From JAOUEA01 sp963734685 (GTDB taxonomy: Bacteria; Actinomycetota; UBA4738; HRBIN12), in assembly GCA_963734685.1 (NCBI GenBank), contig CAVTIC010000007.1, positions 620,001-684,000 on the forward strand: a stretch of DNA of 64,000 nt, written 5' to 3'. A program made the position numbers and the translations under genes. Shown in pieces: positions 46,436 through 55,004 of the stretch. Under the pieces are notes generated by a model that searched no databases, was not told the origin of the DNA, and saw only the letters and a program-made list of their open reading frames with translations. Within the stretch, counting starts at the first letter, position 1, and each line of letters opens with the position of its first letter.

Positions 46436-48214
46436 GTGAACAGGATGTGGACACGCGCCGCCGCGACGGCGACGGCGCTCGGTCTCGTGGCCGGGGCCGT
46501 CGCGCTCGCCGCGACCGGGGGGACGGCGGCGCCGAGCCGACCCGTCCGAGCCCTCGGTCCCGGCGGCAGCTCCGACGGCACGACCGCGGTCGGCCGGGGA
46601 GGCGCCACAGCGGTTCCGGTGGTGGGTGAGGCCGTCACGCCTCACAACACCCCGGCGCTGGAGACCTCGTTGGGAACGGTGGGTCACGTGCCGTGGGTGA
46701 AGAGGGAGCTCTCGCTCGAGGCCGGGGAGGAAGGCGAGTCGAGGGTCATCGCGAGCGGCGGGGTCGTCGATCAGGCGGACGGTGCTCTGCAGACCGATCG
46801 TGGCCCCGGCCAGATCCCGGTGCCGAGCCTGGTGTTCGAGGGTCTCCGGAACTCGAACAACCCGGGGTTCCGCCTCGTCCCGTCCGATACGAACGGGGAC
46901 GTGGGCAGCGGCTACTACCTGCAGATGGTGAACGTCGTGATGGCCGTCTACGACGCCGACGACGGTACGAGGCTCGCGGGCCCGGTCCTGATGTCGTCGC
47001 TGTTCGACCAGGCGACGCAGAAGCTCTGCGCGACACACGACGACGGCGACCCGGTGGTCGTCTACGACGACACGGCGGGCCAGTGGGTCGTCTCCCAGTT
47101 CGCGTTGAACTTCAACGCACCAAGGTTCGCCGAGTGCATCGCGGTCTCGGAGACCTCCGACCCCACCGGGGCCTGGAACGCCTACCAGTTCGACTACCTG
47201 AACACGAGCGTGCTCAACGACTACCCGAAGTTCGGGGTGTGGCCGGCCGCGAACAATTCGGCCTACTTCGCCTCGTTCAATCAGTTCCGCTGCGGCAACG
47301 TCTGCGACTTCGCCTGGCGGGGCGGCGGCGCGGTCGCCTACGAGCGCGACGAGATGCTCGCCGGCAACGATGCGCGGCAGGTGTACTTCAACCTGTATCC
47401 GGTCGACCCGGCCCTTGGTGGGCAGCTGCCGTCCGACGCCGACGGCACGACGCCGCCGCCGGCGAACGAGCCGAACTACTTCCTGCAGTTCGACGCCGAC
47501 GACAAGTTCTATGGATACCCGGACGACGCGCTCGAGGTCTGGGAGTTCCTGGTCGACTGGACCGATCCCACGCTCTCGTCGTTCACGAACCAGACCACCT
47601 CGCTCCTGACCGAGGACTTCAACCCGTGGCCGTGTCGTCCGGGTCGCATCGCCTGCGTGCCCCAGAAGGGCAGCAAGGTGCTGCTCGACTCGATCCCCGT
47701 CCTCCTGATGTACCGGCTGCAGTACCGGAACCTCGGTGGCGGCGACCAGCGCATGGTCGTGAACCACACCGTTCGCGTGCCGGGCAAGCGCTCGGGCGTT
47801 CGTTGGTACCAGCTCACGGACACCGGATCGGGCGGAGCTTGGGTGATCGCCGATCAGGGCACGTACGGCCCCGACGACCCGAAGCACCGCTGGATGGGCA
47901 GCGCCGCGATGGATGCCGCAGGCAACATGGCGATCGGCTACTCGATCTCGAGCGGCGGCATGTACCCGTCGATCGCGATCGCGGGCCAGACCGCAGGCGT
48001 CGACGGCTCGCTCGACCTCGCGGAGCGGAAGGTCGTCACCGGGCTCGGCTCGGAGAAGGGCAACTACAACCGTTGGGGCGACTACTCCGACATGGTCGTG
48101 GCCGAGGACGGCTGCACGTTCTACTACACGACCCAGTACTACCGGAAGACGAACCAGTGGGGCTGGGCCACGAAGGTGATCCGGTTCCAGATCGACGCAG
48201 GGGCCTGCATCTAG
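46436..48214 (+). CDS. Large secreted protein of unknown function
   Basis: The 592-residue protein has a signal peptide (about 1-33) and no membrane segment later. The body contains NNPGFRLVPSDTNGDVGSGY, DGDPVVVYDDTAGQWVVSQF, NDYPKFGVWPAAN and WMGSAAMDAAGNMAIGYS, a pattern I recall from uncharacterised exported proteins of several phyla; repeats of Trp/Asp-rich blades suggest a beta-propeller. Probably an extracellular hydrolase or adhesin, but no activity can be assigned. GTG 46436 follows GAGGAGGG; a strong terminator follows the stop. Confidence 0.78.
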   Translation: MNRMWTRAAATATALGLVAGAVALAATGGTAAPSRPVRALGPGGSSDGTTAVGRGGATAVPVVGEAVTPHNTPALETSLGTVGHVPWVKRELSLEAGEEGESRVIASGGVVDQADGALQTDRGPGQIPVPSLVFEGLRNSNNPGFRLVPSDTNGDVGSGYYLQMVNVVMAVYDADDGTRLAGPVLMSSLFDQATQKLCATHDDGDPVVVYDDTAGQWVVSQFALNFNAPRFAECIAVSETSDPTGAWNAYQFDYLNTSVLNDYPKFGVWPAANNSAYFASFNQFRCGNVCDFAWRGGGAVAYERDEMLAGNDARQVYFNLYPVDPALGGQLPSDADGTTPPPANEPNYFLQFDADDKFYGYPDDALEVWEFLVDWTDPTLSSFTNQTTSLLTEDFNPWPCRPGRIACVPQKGSKVLLDSIPVLLMYRLQYRNLGGGDQRMVVNHTVRVPGKRSGVRWYQLTDTGSGGAWVIADQGTYGPDDPKHRWMGSAAMDAAGNMAIGYSISSGGMYPSIAIAGQTAGVDGSLDLAERKVVTGLGSEKGNYNRWGDYSDMVVAEDGCTFYYTTQYYRKTNQWGWATKVIRFQIDAGACI

Positions 48215-48233
48215 GCGAGCAGATCATCGCTTC

Positions 48234-48270
48234 CAGAGGGCCCCGGGCGAAGCCCGGGGCCCTCTGTCCT
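48234..48270 (+). terminator. Strong intrinsic terminator
   Basis: A perfect 15-bp stem (48234-48248 with 48252-48266, core GAGGGCCCCGGGC) with a GAA loop is followed by TCCTT. It closes the secreted-protein gene; its downstream flank merges with the proS promoter. Confidence 0.85.
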
Positions 48271-48277
48271 TCACCGG

Positions 48278-48283
48278 TATCCT
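48278..48283 (+). promoter_or_regulatory. -10 element for proS
   Basis: TATCCT ends 9 nt before the proS ATG, giving a nearly leaderless message. Confidence 0.4.
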
Positions 48284-48292
48284 GTGCGCCAC

Positions 48293-49999
48293 ATGCGCCT
48301 GTCGAAGCTCTACGTGCCCACGCTGCGCGACGATCCGGCCGAGGCTGAGATCGCCTCGCACCGGCTGCTGCTGCGCGCCGGGTTCGTGCGACAGGTGATG
48401 GCAGGCGTGTACGTGACCCTGCCGCTCGGGCTCCGCGTGATGCGCGCGATCGAGGCGATCGTGCGCGACGAGATGGACGCGTCCGGCGCCAACGAGATCC
48501 GCATGCCGATCGTGCTGCCTGCGGGGCCCTGGAAGGCGACCGGCCGATACGACCTGTACGGCGACAACCTGTTCCGACTGACCGATCGCCACGGCCGCGA
48601 CCTGGTCCTCGGTCCGACCGAGGAGGAGGTCGTGACCCCGCTCGTGGCCGGCGACCTGCCGTCGTACCGTGATCTGCCGGTGAACCTCTACCAGGTGGAG
48701 TGGAAGTACCGCGACGAGTTCCGGCCCCGGTTCGGCCTGTTGCGCGTGCGAGAGTTCCTGATGAAGGACGCCTACTCGTTCGATCGGGACGAGGACGGTC
48801 TGCGCGAGAGCTACCGCGTGATGTATGAGGCGTACGAACGCATCTTCGGCCGAATCGGCATCGACCTCGTCGTCGTCGAGGCCGACCCCGGGCAGATCGG
48901 CGGCGGGGTGAACCACGAGTTCATGGCGCGGGCCACGGTGGGCGAGGATCTGTTCGTCGAGTGCGAGCACGGCGACTACCTCGCCGACGCCGAGGCCGCC
49001 CGTCCGATGCCGCCCGAGCCCGCGGGTCCGGGACAGGAGCAGCTGAGCGAGGTCGACACCCCCGACACGCCCACGATCGAGTCGCTGGCGTCATTCCTCG
49101 GCATCGAAGCGTCCCGCACGTTGAAGTGCGTGCTGTTCGATGTGGGCGGACGCACCGTCGCGGTGCTCGTGCCGGGCGACCGCGAGGTCAACGTCAACAA
49201 GCTGGAGAAGCTGGTGTTCCCCGAGAAGGTGAGGCCCTTCGACGACGACGACTTCGCCACTCGCGGGTTCGTGAAGGGGTACGTGGGTCCCCAGGGGTTC
49301 GACGAGGAGGTCGAGGTTCTCGCCGATCATCTCGTGCGCGGCGGGACCGACTGGGTCACCGGATCGAACCGGATCGACCGCCACGTCACCGGCGCCAACG
49401 TCGACCGCGACTTCCACGTGGACCGCTGGGATGACCTGGTGGAGTTCCGTGAAGGCGACGCGTGCCCCATCGACGGTGGCGGGCTTCGCCTCGGCCGGGC
49501 GATCGTGGTGGCACACATCTTCCAGCTCGGCACGAAGTACTCGGCTCCCCTCGAAGCGACGTTCCAGGACGAAGACGGCAGGCAGAAGCCGTACGAGATG
49601 GGCTGCTACGGCATCGGCATCAACCGCATCATGGCCGCGATCGTCGAGCAACACCACGACGAGCAGGGCATCGTGTGGCCGAAGCATCTCGCCCCGTTCG
49701 AGGTGGCGGTGATCCTCGCGAACGCCGACGACGAGCCCGTGCGCGCCGAAGCCGAGCGAATCTACGGTGAGCTCGTCGAGCATGGGGTCGACGCCGTGCT
49801 CGACGACCGGGACGGCCGTGCCGGCGTGAAGTTCGCAGACGCCGACCTGATCGGTTATCCCGTGCAGGTCACGGTCGGGAAACGAGGCCTCGCCGAGGGG
49901 TCGGTCGACCTGAAGCTGCGTGCAACGGGTGAGCGTTCCGCCGCAACGCTCGACGCGGCCGTCGAGGCCGCGATCCGGCTGCTCGAGACCGCACCCTGA
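48293..49999 (+). CDS. proS: Prolyl-tRNA synthetase (bacterial type with editing domain)
   Basis: ProRS charges tRNA-Pro. The class II core (LPLGLRVMRAIEAIVRDEMD, GPTEEEVVTPLV, WKYRDEFRPRFGLLRVREF, MKDAYSFDRDEDG, GCYGIGINRIMAAIVEQ) is split by an INS editing domain at about 225-380 (TIESLASFLGIEASRTLKCV) that removes Ala-tRNA-Pro, and followed by the anticodon domain. The 568-residue size is typical. ATG 48293 begins MRLSKLYVPTLRDDP; an in-frame ATG at 48284 would overlap the promoter. Confidence 0.96.
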   Translation: MRLSKLYVPTLRDDPAEAEIASHRLLLRAGFVRQVMAGVYVTLPLGLRVMRAIEAIVRDEMDASGANEIRMPIVLPAGPWKATGRYDLYGDNLFRLTDRHGRDLVLGPTEEEVVTPLVAGDLPSYRDLPVNLYQVEWKYRDEFRPRFGLLRVREFLMKDAYSFDRDEDGLRESYRVMYEAYERIFGRIGIDLVVVEADPGQIGGGVNHEFMARATVGEDLFVECEHGDYLADAEAARPMPPEPAGPGQEQLSEVDTPDTPTIESLASFLGIEASRTLKCVLFDVGGRTVAVLVPGDREVNVNKLEKLVFPEKVRPFDDDDFATRGFVKGYVGPQGFDEEVEVLADHLVRGGTDWVTGSNRIDRHVTGANVDRDFHVDRWDDLVEFREGDACPIDGGGLRLGRAIVVAHIFQLGTKYSAPLEATFQDEDGRQKPYEMGCYGIGINRIMAAIVEQHHDEQGIVWPKHLAPFEVAVILANADDEPVRAEAERIYGELVEHGVDAVLDDRDGRAGVKFADADLIGYPVQVTVGKRGLAEGSVDLKLRATGERSAATLDAAVEAAIRLLETAP

Positions 50000-50041
50000 G
50001 GCCATCGGGTCCCCTCCCGGCCGTTCCCGCAGGTCGTGGGC

Positions 50042-50047
50042 TATACT
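50042..50047 (+). promoter_or_regulatory. -10 element for rimP-nusA-infB operon
   Basis: TATACT, close to consensus, about 80 nt before rimP. Transcription would start near 50054 and run through the hairpin at 50081-50102. Confidence 0.45.
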
Positions 50048-50080
50048 CCGATCCGTACACGAGTTGACGAGGTGTGTCCG

Positions 50081-50110
50081 GAGGTGGGCTCGCGCCCACC
50101 TTCTCGTTCG
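50081..50110 (+). promoter_or_regulatory. Terminator-like hairpin in the rimP-nusA leader
   Basis: GGTGGGC (50083-50089) and GCCCACC (50094-50100) pair around a TCGC loop, extendable by an A-U and a G-U pair, followed by TTCTCGTTCG. Its position between promoter and rimP suggests an attenuator, possibly autoregulated by NusA, as seen ahead of rimP-nusA in other Gram-positive bacteria. Confidence 0.5.
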
Positions 50111-50127
50111 TAGGGGAGGGTCGAGCG

Positions 50128-50595
50128 GTGGACGTGGAAGCGCTGCTCGGGCCCGTGATCGAGGCCGAAGGCCTCGAGTTGTACGACGTGACCCGGGGTC
50201 GCGAAGGGGGCCGCAAGGTCCTCCGCGTGATCGTCGACGGCCCCGACGGCGTCGACCTCGACACGCTGACGCTGCTCACCGAGCGTGTGTCGCACCGCCT
50301 CGACCTCGAGGGGTACGAGACCGGACCGTACGACCTGCAGGTCTCCTCGCCGGGGCTCGAACGGCCGCTGAAGCGGCCCGAGCACTTCCGGCGATCGGTG
50401 GGCGAGCGGGTGAAGGTGAAGACGACGGCGCCCATGGTCGGATCGAGGACCCACATCGGCAGGCTGATCGCCGCCGACGACGAGGGCATCACGATCGCCA
50501 TCGGCGACGAGGAGCTCCGCGTGCCGCACGCCGACGTCGCGTCGGCGCGCACGGTCGTCGACTGGAGCGCCGAACTGAAGGGGAGCAAGGCATGA
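50128..50595 (+). CDS. rimP: Ribosome maturation factor RimP
   Basis: RimP promotes 30S assembly. The 155-residue protein has the RimP N domain (EALLGPVIEAEGLELYDVTR, LRVIVDGPDGVDLDTL), SSPGLERPLKRPEHFRR and a C-terminal Sm-like domain. The GTG at 50128 is 8 nt after GGGGAGGG; the longer in-frame start at 50074 lies within the leader hairpin. The stop overlaps nusA (ATGA). Confidence 0.94.
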   Translation: MDVEALLGPVIEAEGLELYDVTRGREGGRKVLRVIVDGPDGVDLDTLTLLTERVSHRLDLEGYETGPYDLQVSSPGLERPLKRPEHFRRSVGERVKVKTTAPMVGSRTHIGRLIAADDEGITIAIGDEELRVPHADVASARTVVDWSAELKGSKA

Positions 50596-51815
50596 ACGCC
50601 GAGATGATCGCCGCGCTGCGGGAACTGGAACGAGAGAAAGGCATCGCCTTCGAGACGATCCTGCAAGGGCTCGAGGAGGCGATGGCGTCCGCGTACAAGA
50701 CCTGGTGGAAGCAGGAGAACCCCGACGCAGACGACGACTTCGTCGGCTTCCGGGCCGAGATCGACCCGGAGAGCGGTGATCTGCGCATGTGGAAGCAGGA
50801 CCTCGAGGAGATCGAGGTGCCGCCGGCCGAGGAAGGCGCCGAGCCGACCCTGGAGATGAAGGTGCTCGGTGAGGAAGAGGTCGAGGTCACAGACGACTTC
50901 AAGGGACGCATCGGCGCACAGACCGCGAAGCAGGTGATCTTCCAGAAGCTGCGTGACGCCGAGCGCGAGATGACCTACGAGGAGTTCGCCGGGCGCGAGG
51001 GCGACGTGGTCACCGGCATCGTGCAGCAGCAGGAACGCCGATACACGTTGCTCGACCTCGGCAAGGTCGAGGCCTTGCTGCCGCAGGCCGAGCAGGTGCC
51101 GACGGAGCCCTATCGCCACGGCGAGCGGCTGAAGGCATTCATCACCGAAGTGCGCAAGGGCACGAAGGGACCGCAGATCGTCGTGAGCCGGTCGCACCCG
51201 GGATTGCTCAAGGCGTTGTTCGCGATGGAGGTGCCCGAGGTCGAGGAGGGCATCGTCGAGATCAAGGCGGTCGCGCGGGAACCGGGGCACCGCTCGAAGA
51301 TCGGCGTGCTCTCGAACGAGCCGGGCGTGGACCCGGTCGGTGCCTGCGTCGGTCCGAAAGGTTCGCGCGTTCGCATGGTCGTGAACGAGTTGCGCGGTGA
51401 GAAGATCGACGTGGTGCCGTGGTCGGAGAACGCGGCCGAGTTCGTCGCGAACGCTCTGCAGCCCGCGAAGGTGAAGGAAGTGCGCATCGACGAGAACACG
51501 GGCACAGCCATGGTGATCGTGCCCGACTACCAGCTCTCGCTCGCGATCGGGAAGGAAGGCCAGAACGCGCGGTTGGCCGCGCGACTGACCGGCTGGCGCA
51601 TCGACATCAAGTCGGAGACCCAGGTCGCCGATGAGGCGCGGGCAGCCGCGGCTCCGGCGCCACCGGATCCACCACCTCCCGTCGAGGCGTCGACGCATCC
51701 CACGCCCGACGAGGAACCGCCGGCCGATCCGGTCACCGAGGAGGAGCCGGCCGATCCGGTCACCGAGGAGGCGGCGGCCGAGCCGGTCGTCGAGGAGGCA
51801 CCCGCGGCGGAGTGA
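50592..51815 (+). CDS. nusA: Transcription termination/antitermination factor NusA
   Basis: NusA binds RNA polymerase and RNA to control pausing, termination and rRNA antitermination. The 407-residue protein has the N-terminal polymerase-binding domain (MNAEMIAALRELEREKGI), an S1 domain (GDVVTGIVQQQERRYTLLDL), and two KH domains (VGACVGPKGSRVRMVV, LAIGKEGQNARLAARLTG). A 55-residue Pro/Glu tail with a repeated ADPVTEE unit follows. ylxR starts in the last codons. Confidence 0.96.
   Translation: MNAEMIAALRELEREKGIAFETILQGLEEAMASAYKTWWKQENPDADDDFVGFRAEIDPESGDLRMWKQDLEEIEVPPAEEGAEPTLEMKVLGEEEVEVTDDFKGRIGAQTAKQVIFQKLRDAEREMTYEEFAGREGDVVTGIVQQQERRYTLLDLGKVEALLPQAEQVPTEPYRHGERLKAFITEVRKGTKGPQIVVSRSHPGLLKALFAMEVPEVEEGIVEIKAVAREPGHRSKIGVLSNEPGVDPVGACVGPKGSRVRMVVNELRGEKIDVVPWSENAAEFVANALQPAKVKEVRIDENTGTAMVIVPDYQLSLAIGKEGQNARLAARLTGWRIDIKSETQVADEARAAAAPAPPDPPPPVEASTHPTPDEEPPADPVTEEEPADPVTEEAAAEPVVEEAPAAE
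51721..51771 (+). repeat. 24-bp direct repeat in the nusA tail
   Basis: Two identical 24-bp copies (51721-51744 and 51748-51771) starting CGGCCGATCCGGTCACCGAG encode ADPVTEE twice. It lies outside the folded domains. Confidence 0.8.
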
Positions 51816-52087
51816 ACGACGTGGCACCCGGGCCGGTTCGCACGTGCGTCGGATGTCGAGCATCGGGACCGAAGTCGGAGCTGGTGCGCGTCGTCGGTGG
51901 GCCGTCGGGACCGTCGATCGATGTCGCGGGCACGGCCCCGGGACGCGGGGCCTACGTGCATCGAGACACGGCGTGTCTGCGTGCGGCAGGCCGGCCCGGG
52001 GTGCTCGTCAGGGCGTTGCGCACGGGCGTGCGTCCGGACGAAGTCGGTAGGCTGATGGACGAGATCGAGCGGATGGGAGCGGCGTGA
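51812..52087 (+). CDS. ylxR: YlxR/RnpM-family RNA-binding protein
   Basis: The 91-residue protein shows RTCVGCRASGPKSELVRVV and GRGAYVHRDTACL, the YlxR signature with cysteines at the surface. It is always found between nusA and infB; RnpM of Bacillus, the same family, modulates RNase P. GTG start overlaps nusA and the stop overlaps infB, so four genes rimP-nusA-ylxR-infB are translationally chained. Confidence 0.93.
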   Translation: MNDVAPGPVRTCVGCRASGPKSELVRVVGGPSGPSIDVAGTAPGRGAYVHRDTACLRAAGRPGVLVRALRTGVRPDEVGRLMDEIERMGAA

Positions 52088-54330
52088 GGGTTCACGAACT
52101 GGCGAAAGAACTCGGGGTCACCAGCAAGGAACTGCTGGGGACGCTGGAGCAGATGGGCGTGGTCGGAAAGTCCGCCTCATCCAGCGTGCCCGAGGATCTC
52201 GTGCCCCGCCTGCGCGCGTCCGGCGGCAAGGCGACCGAGGCTCCCAAGCGCCGGGAGGTGCTCGAGCCGCCGCCCCAACCGCGCAAGCCCAAGCCGAGGA
52301 AGGAACCGTCCGCGAGGACGAAAGCCGCTCCGAAGGTCGAGGTAGCGGCCGCCGGAACCCCTGCGGTGGAGGCGGCCGCAGCCCAGGCACCCGCCTCGAC
52401 GGAGCCCCCTCCCTCACCGACCCCGCTCGCGCAGGACGCGACCGGGACCGCGGTCGTCGCTCCCGCTCCGGTTCCGACGACCCCCCCGGCGGCGCCGGCC
52501 GAGACGCCGGCGGCTCCGGCCGGCCCCGGTGCACGCCGGGCGCCGCGGGTGGCGCGCACGCCCGTCGAGCCGGAGACGCCCACCCTGCGCGTGGTTCGCG
52601 GCGTCACGCCGCAGGCGATCGCCGAGAAGGTGGGCGAGGGGCCCGCCGACATCGTGAAGATCCTCTTCCTGGCCGGTGAGATGGCGACGGCCACCACCTC
52701 GCTGTCCGACGAGGCCATCGCCATGGTCGCCGGCGAGCTCGGCATGGAGGCCGAGATCGTCGGACTCGAGGACGAACTCGTCGAAGAGGAGCTCGAGGAG
52801 GAGACCGACGAGGCTGCGCTCGCGCCGCGACCACCGGTCGTCACGGTGATGGGCCATGTCGACCACGGCAAGACGAAGCTGCTCGATGCGATCCGTGAGA
52901 CCGACGTGGTGGCCGGCGAGTTCGGCGGCATCACCCAGCACATCGGCGCCTACCAGGCGCACCTCGGCGACCGCGACATCACGTTCATCGACACCCCGGG
53001 ACACGAGGCATTCACCGCGATGCGTGCGCGCGGAGCGCAGGTCACCGACATCGCGGTATTGGTCGTCGCTGCTGACGACGGCGTCATGCCGCAGACCGTC
53101 GAGGCGCTCGACCACGCGAAGGCGGCCGAAGTGCCGATCGTGGTCGCCGTGAACAAGGTGGACAAGGAATCGGCCGACCCCACGAGGGTGCGCCAGCAGA
53201 TGGTGGAGCGCGGGATCGTGCCGTCGGAGTGGGGCGGCGATACGGAGTTCGTCGACGTCTCCGCGAAGGCGAAGACGAACCTCGACACGCTGCTCGAGAC
53301 GATCCTGCTGGTCGCCGACCTCGAGGAGCTCAAGGGCGTGCCGACGGGCCGGGCGCGGGGCACGGTCATCGAGGCGCACCTCGACAAGGGACGTGGTCCG
53401 GTGGCGACGGTACTGGTACAGCGTGGCAGCCTCGATATCGGCGACGCCCTCGTCTCGGGCACCACGTACTGCAAGATCCGCGCGATGATGGACGAGAACG
53501 GCACCGCCGTCGGGACTGCGGGTCCCTCTAAACCCGTGCAGGTCCTGGGATGGGAGGCGGTGCCGGCGTCGGGCGAGGAGTTCCGGGAGGTCGGGGACGA
53601 GCGCGAAGCGCGCCACATCGCGAGCGAGCGCGAGGCGAAGGCCCGAGCCGCCGAGCTCGTGATCAGCCGTCCGCCGACGCTCTCCGACCTGCTCCGGCAG
53701 GCGGAGCGCGCCGAGATCCCCGAGCTCAACCTTGTCGTCAAGGCCGATGTCCAAGGGTCGCTGGGCGCACTGACCGACGCATTCCTGAAGCTGCCCCAGG
53801 ACGAGGTGCGCGTGAACATCGTGCGCAGCGCCGCCGGCGGCATCACGGAGAACGACGTCTCGCTCGCGATGGCGTCGAACGCGATCGTGATCGGGTTCAA
53901 CGTACGCCCCGACAAGCAGGCGGTGGACCTCGCGGAGAAGGAAGGCGTCGACATCCGCACCTACCGCGTGATCTACGATGCGATCGACGACATCAAGTCC
54001 GCGCTCTCGGGCATGCTCGCGCCCGAGAAGCAGGAGCACGAGCTCGGCCAGGCCGAGGTCCGCCAGACGTTCCGGGTGCCGAGGCTCGGGATGGTCGCCG
54101 GCTGCTACGTCACCCAGGGCACGATCCCTCGCGACGGCCGTGTGCGGCTCGTGCGCGACGGCATCGTGGTCTACGAGGGCCGGATCGGATCGCTCCGCCG
54201 GTTCAAGGACGACGTCAGGGAAGTCGCGGCGGGCTACGAGTGCGGTATCGGCATCGAGGGCTTCCAGGACGTCAAGGAGGGTGACGTGATCGAGGCCTTC
54301 GAGGTGCGCGAGGTGGCCCGCACGATCTGA
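52084..54330 (+). CDS. infB: Translation initiation factor IF-2
   Basis: IF-2 brings initiator tRNA to the 30S subunit and drives subunit joining. Layout: N-terminal IF2_N domain (VHELAKELGVTSKELLGTLEQ), an Ala/Pro-rich linker (about 70-165), a second helical domain, the G domain with GHVDHGKTKLLDAIR near residue 258, DTPGHEAF and NKVDKE, and C-terminal barrels with the tRNA-binding domain. The 748 residues are short for Actinobacteria because the linker is short. GTG start; the stop overlaps the DUF503 ATG. Confidence 0.96.
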   Translation: MRVHELAKELGVTSKELLGTLEQMGVVGKSASSSVPEDLVPRLRASGGKATEAPKRREVLEPPPQPRKPKPRKEPSARTKAAPKVEVAAAGTPAVEAAAAQAPASTEPPPSPTPLAQDATGTAVVAPAPVPTTPPAAPAETPAAPAGPGARRAPRVARTPVEPETPTLRVVRGVTPQAIAEKVGEGPADIVKILFLAGEMATATTSLSDEAIAMVAGELGMEAEIVGLEDELVEEELEEETDEAALAPRPPVVTVMGHVDHGKTKLLDAIRETDVVAGEFGGITQHIGAYQAHLGDRDITFIDTPGHEAFTAMRARGAQVTDIAVLVVAADDGVMPQTVEALDHAKAAEVPIVVAVNKVDKESADPTRVRQQMVERGIVPSEWGGDTEFVDVSAKAKTNLDTLLETILLVADLEELKGVPTGRARGTVIEAHLDKGRGPVATVLVQRGSLDIGDALVSGTTYCKIRAMMDENGTAVGTAGPSKPVQVLGWEAVPASGEEFREVGDEREARHIASEREAKARAAELVISRPPTLSDLLRQAERAEIPELNLVVKADVQGSLGALTDAFLKLPQDEVRVNIVRSAAGGITENDVSLAMASNAIVIGFNVRPDKQAVDLAEKEGVDIRTYRVIYDAIDDIKSALSGMLAPEKQEHELGQAEVRQTFRVPRLGMVAGCYVTQGTIPRDGRVRLVRDGIVVYEGRIGSLRRFKDDVREVAAGYECGIGIEGFQDVKEGDVIEAFEVREVARTI

Positions 54331-54623
54331 TGCTCGTTGCGCTGCAGCGCTTCGACCTGCGCATCCGTGAGAGCCACTCCCTGAAGCAGAAGCGTCACGT
54401 CGTGAAGGCATTGACGGCGGCGCTTCGCCAGCGGTTCAACGTGAGCGTCTCCGAGGTGGACCACCAAGACCTGTGGCAGCGGGCGGCGATCGCGGTGGCG
54501 GCGGTCGGCGGCCAGGAGTACCACCTGCGTTCTGTCGCGAGCCAGATCGAACGGTTCGTCGAAACGTGGCCCGCGGTCGAGGTGCTCGAGGTCGAGACGA
54601 CGATGCACGGCCCGGAGGACTGA
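54330..54623 (+). CDS. DUF503-family (YlxP-like) protein
   Basis: This 97-residue protein has the DUF503 pattern: short N-terminal strand (LVALQRFDLRIRESHSLKQKR), HVVKALTAALRQRFNVSVSEVD and a C-terminal VEVLEVETTMH. The family is regularly encoded between infB and rbfA; the function is not established. One-base overlap with infB. Confidence 0.9.
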   Translation: MLVALQRFDLRIRESHSLKQKRHVVKALTAALRQRFNVSVSEVDHQDLWQRAAIAVAAVGGQEYHLRSVASQIERFVETWPAVEVLEVETTMHGPED

Positions 54624-54634
54624 GGTCGCGCGGG

Positions 54635-54640
54635 TAGGCT
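54635..54640 (+). promoter_or_regulatory. -10 element for rbfA
   Basis: TAGGCT ends 7 nt before the rbfA ATG. A GGAGAG in the same interval could also serve as SD for the read-through message. Confidence 0.4.
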
Positions 54641-54647
54641 GGAGAGC

Positions 54648-55004
54648 ATGACCCAGGGAGCGCGCATCGAGCGTATCGGCGAGGAGTTCCGCGAGATCCT
54701 CGCGGAGGAGATCCTGAAGTTGAAGGATCCCCGCGTGGGGTTCGTCACGGTCGTGAGCGTGAAGGTCTCGCCCGATCTCCGGTCCGCGTGGGTGGCGTAC
54801 ACCTCCATGGGCGACGAGAAGGCCAAAGCAGCGACCCGTGCAGCGCTCCGCTCGGCGCGGCCGTACCTGCGCGCGGTGATCGGGCGCCAGGTGCGACTGA
54901 AGTACCTTCCCGAGCTCGAGTTCGAGGAAGACACCACCTATGAGCACGGCCGCCGCATCGACGAGCTGATCGCAGGCCTGCATCGTGTCGAGGAGGACCG
55001 GTGA
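54648..55004 (+). CDS. rbfA: 30S ribosome-binding factor RbfA
   Basis: RbfA is a KH-fold protein for late 30S maturation and cold adaptation. The 118 residues include RIERIGEEFREILAEEILKLKDPR, TVVSVKVSPDLRSAWVAYT and YLPELEFEEDTTYEHGRRID, all typical. It overlaps nrnA by four bases. Confidence 0.95.
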   Translation: MTQGARIERIGEEFREILAEEILKLKDPRVGFVTVVSVKVSPDLRSAWVAYTSMGDEKAKAATRAALRSARPYLRAVIGRQVRLKYLPELEFEEDTTYEHGRRIDELIAGLHRVEEDR

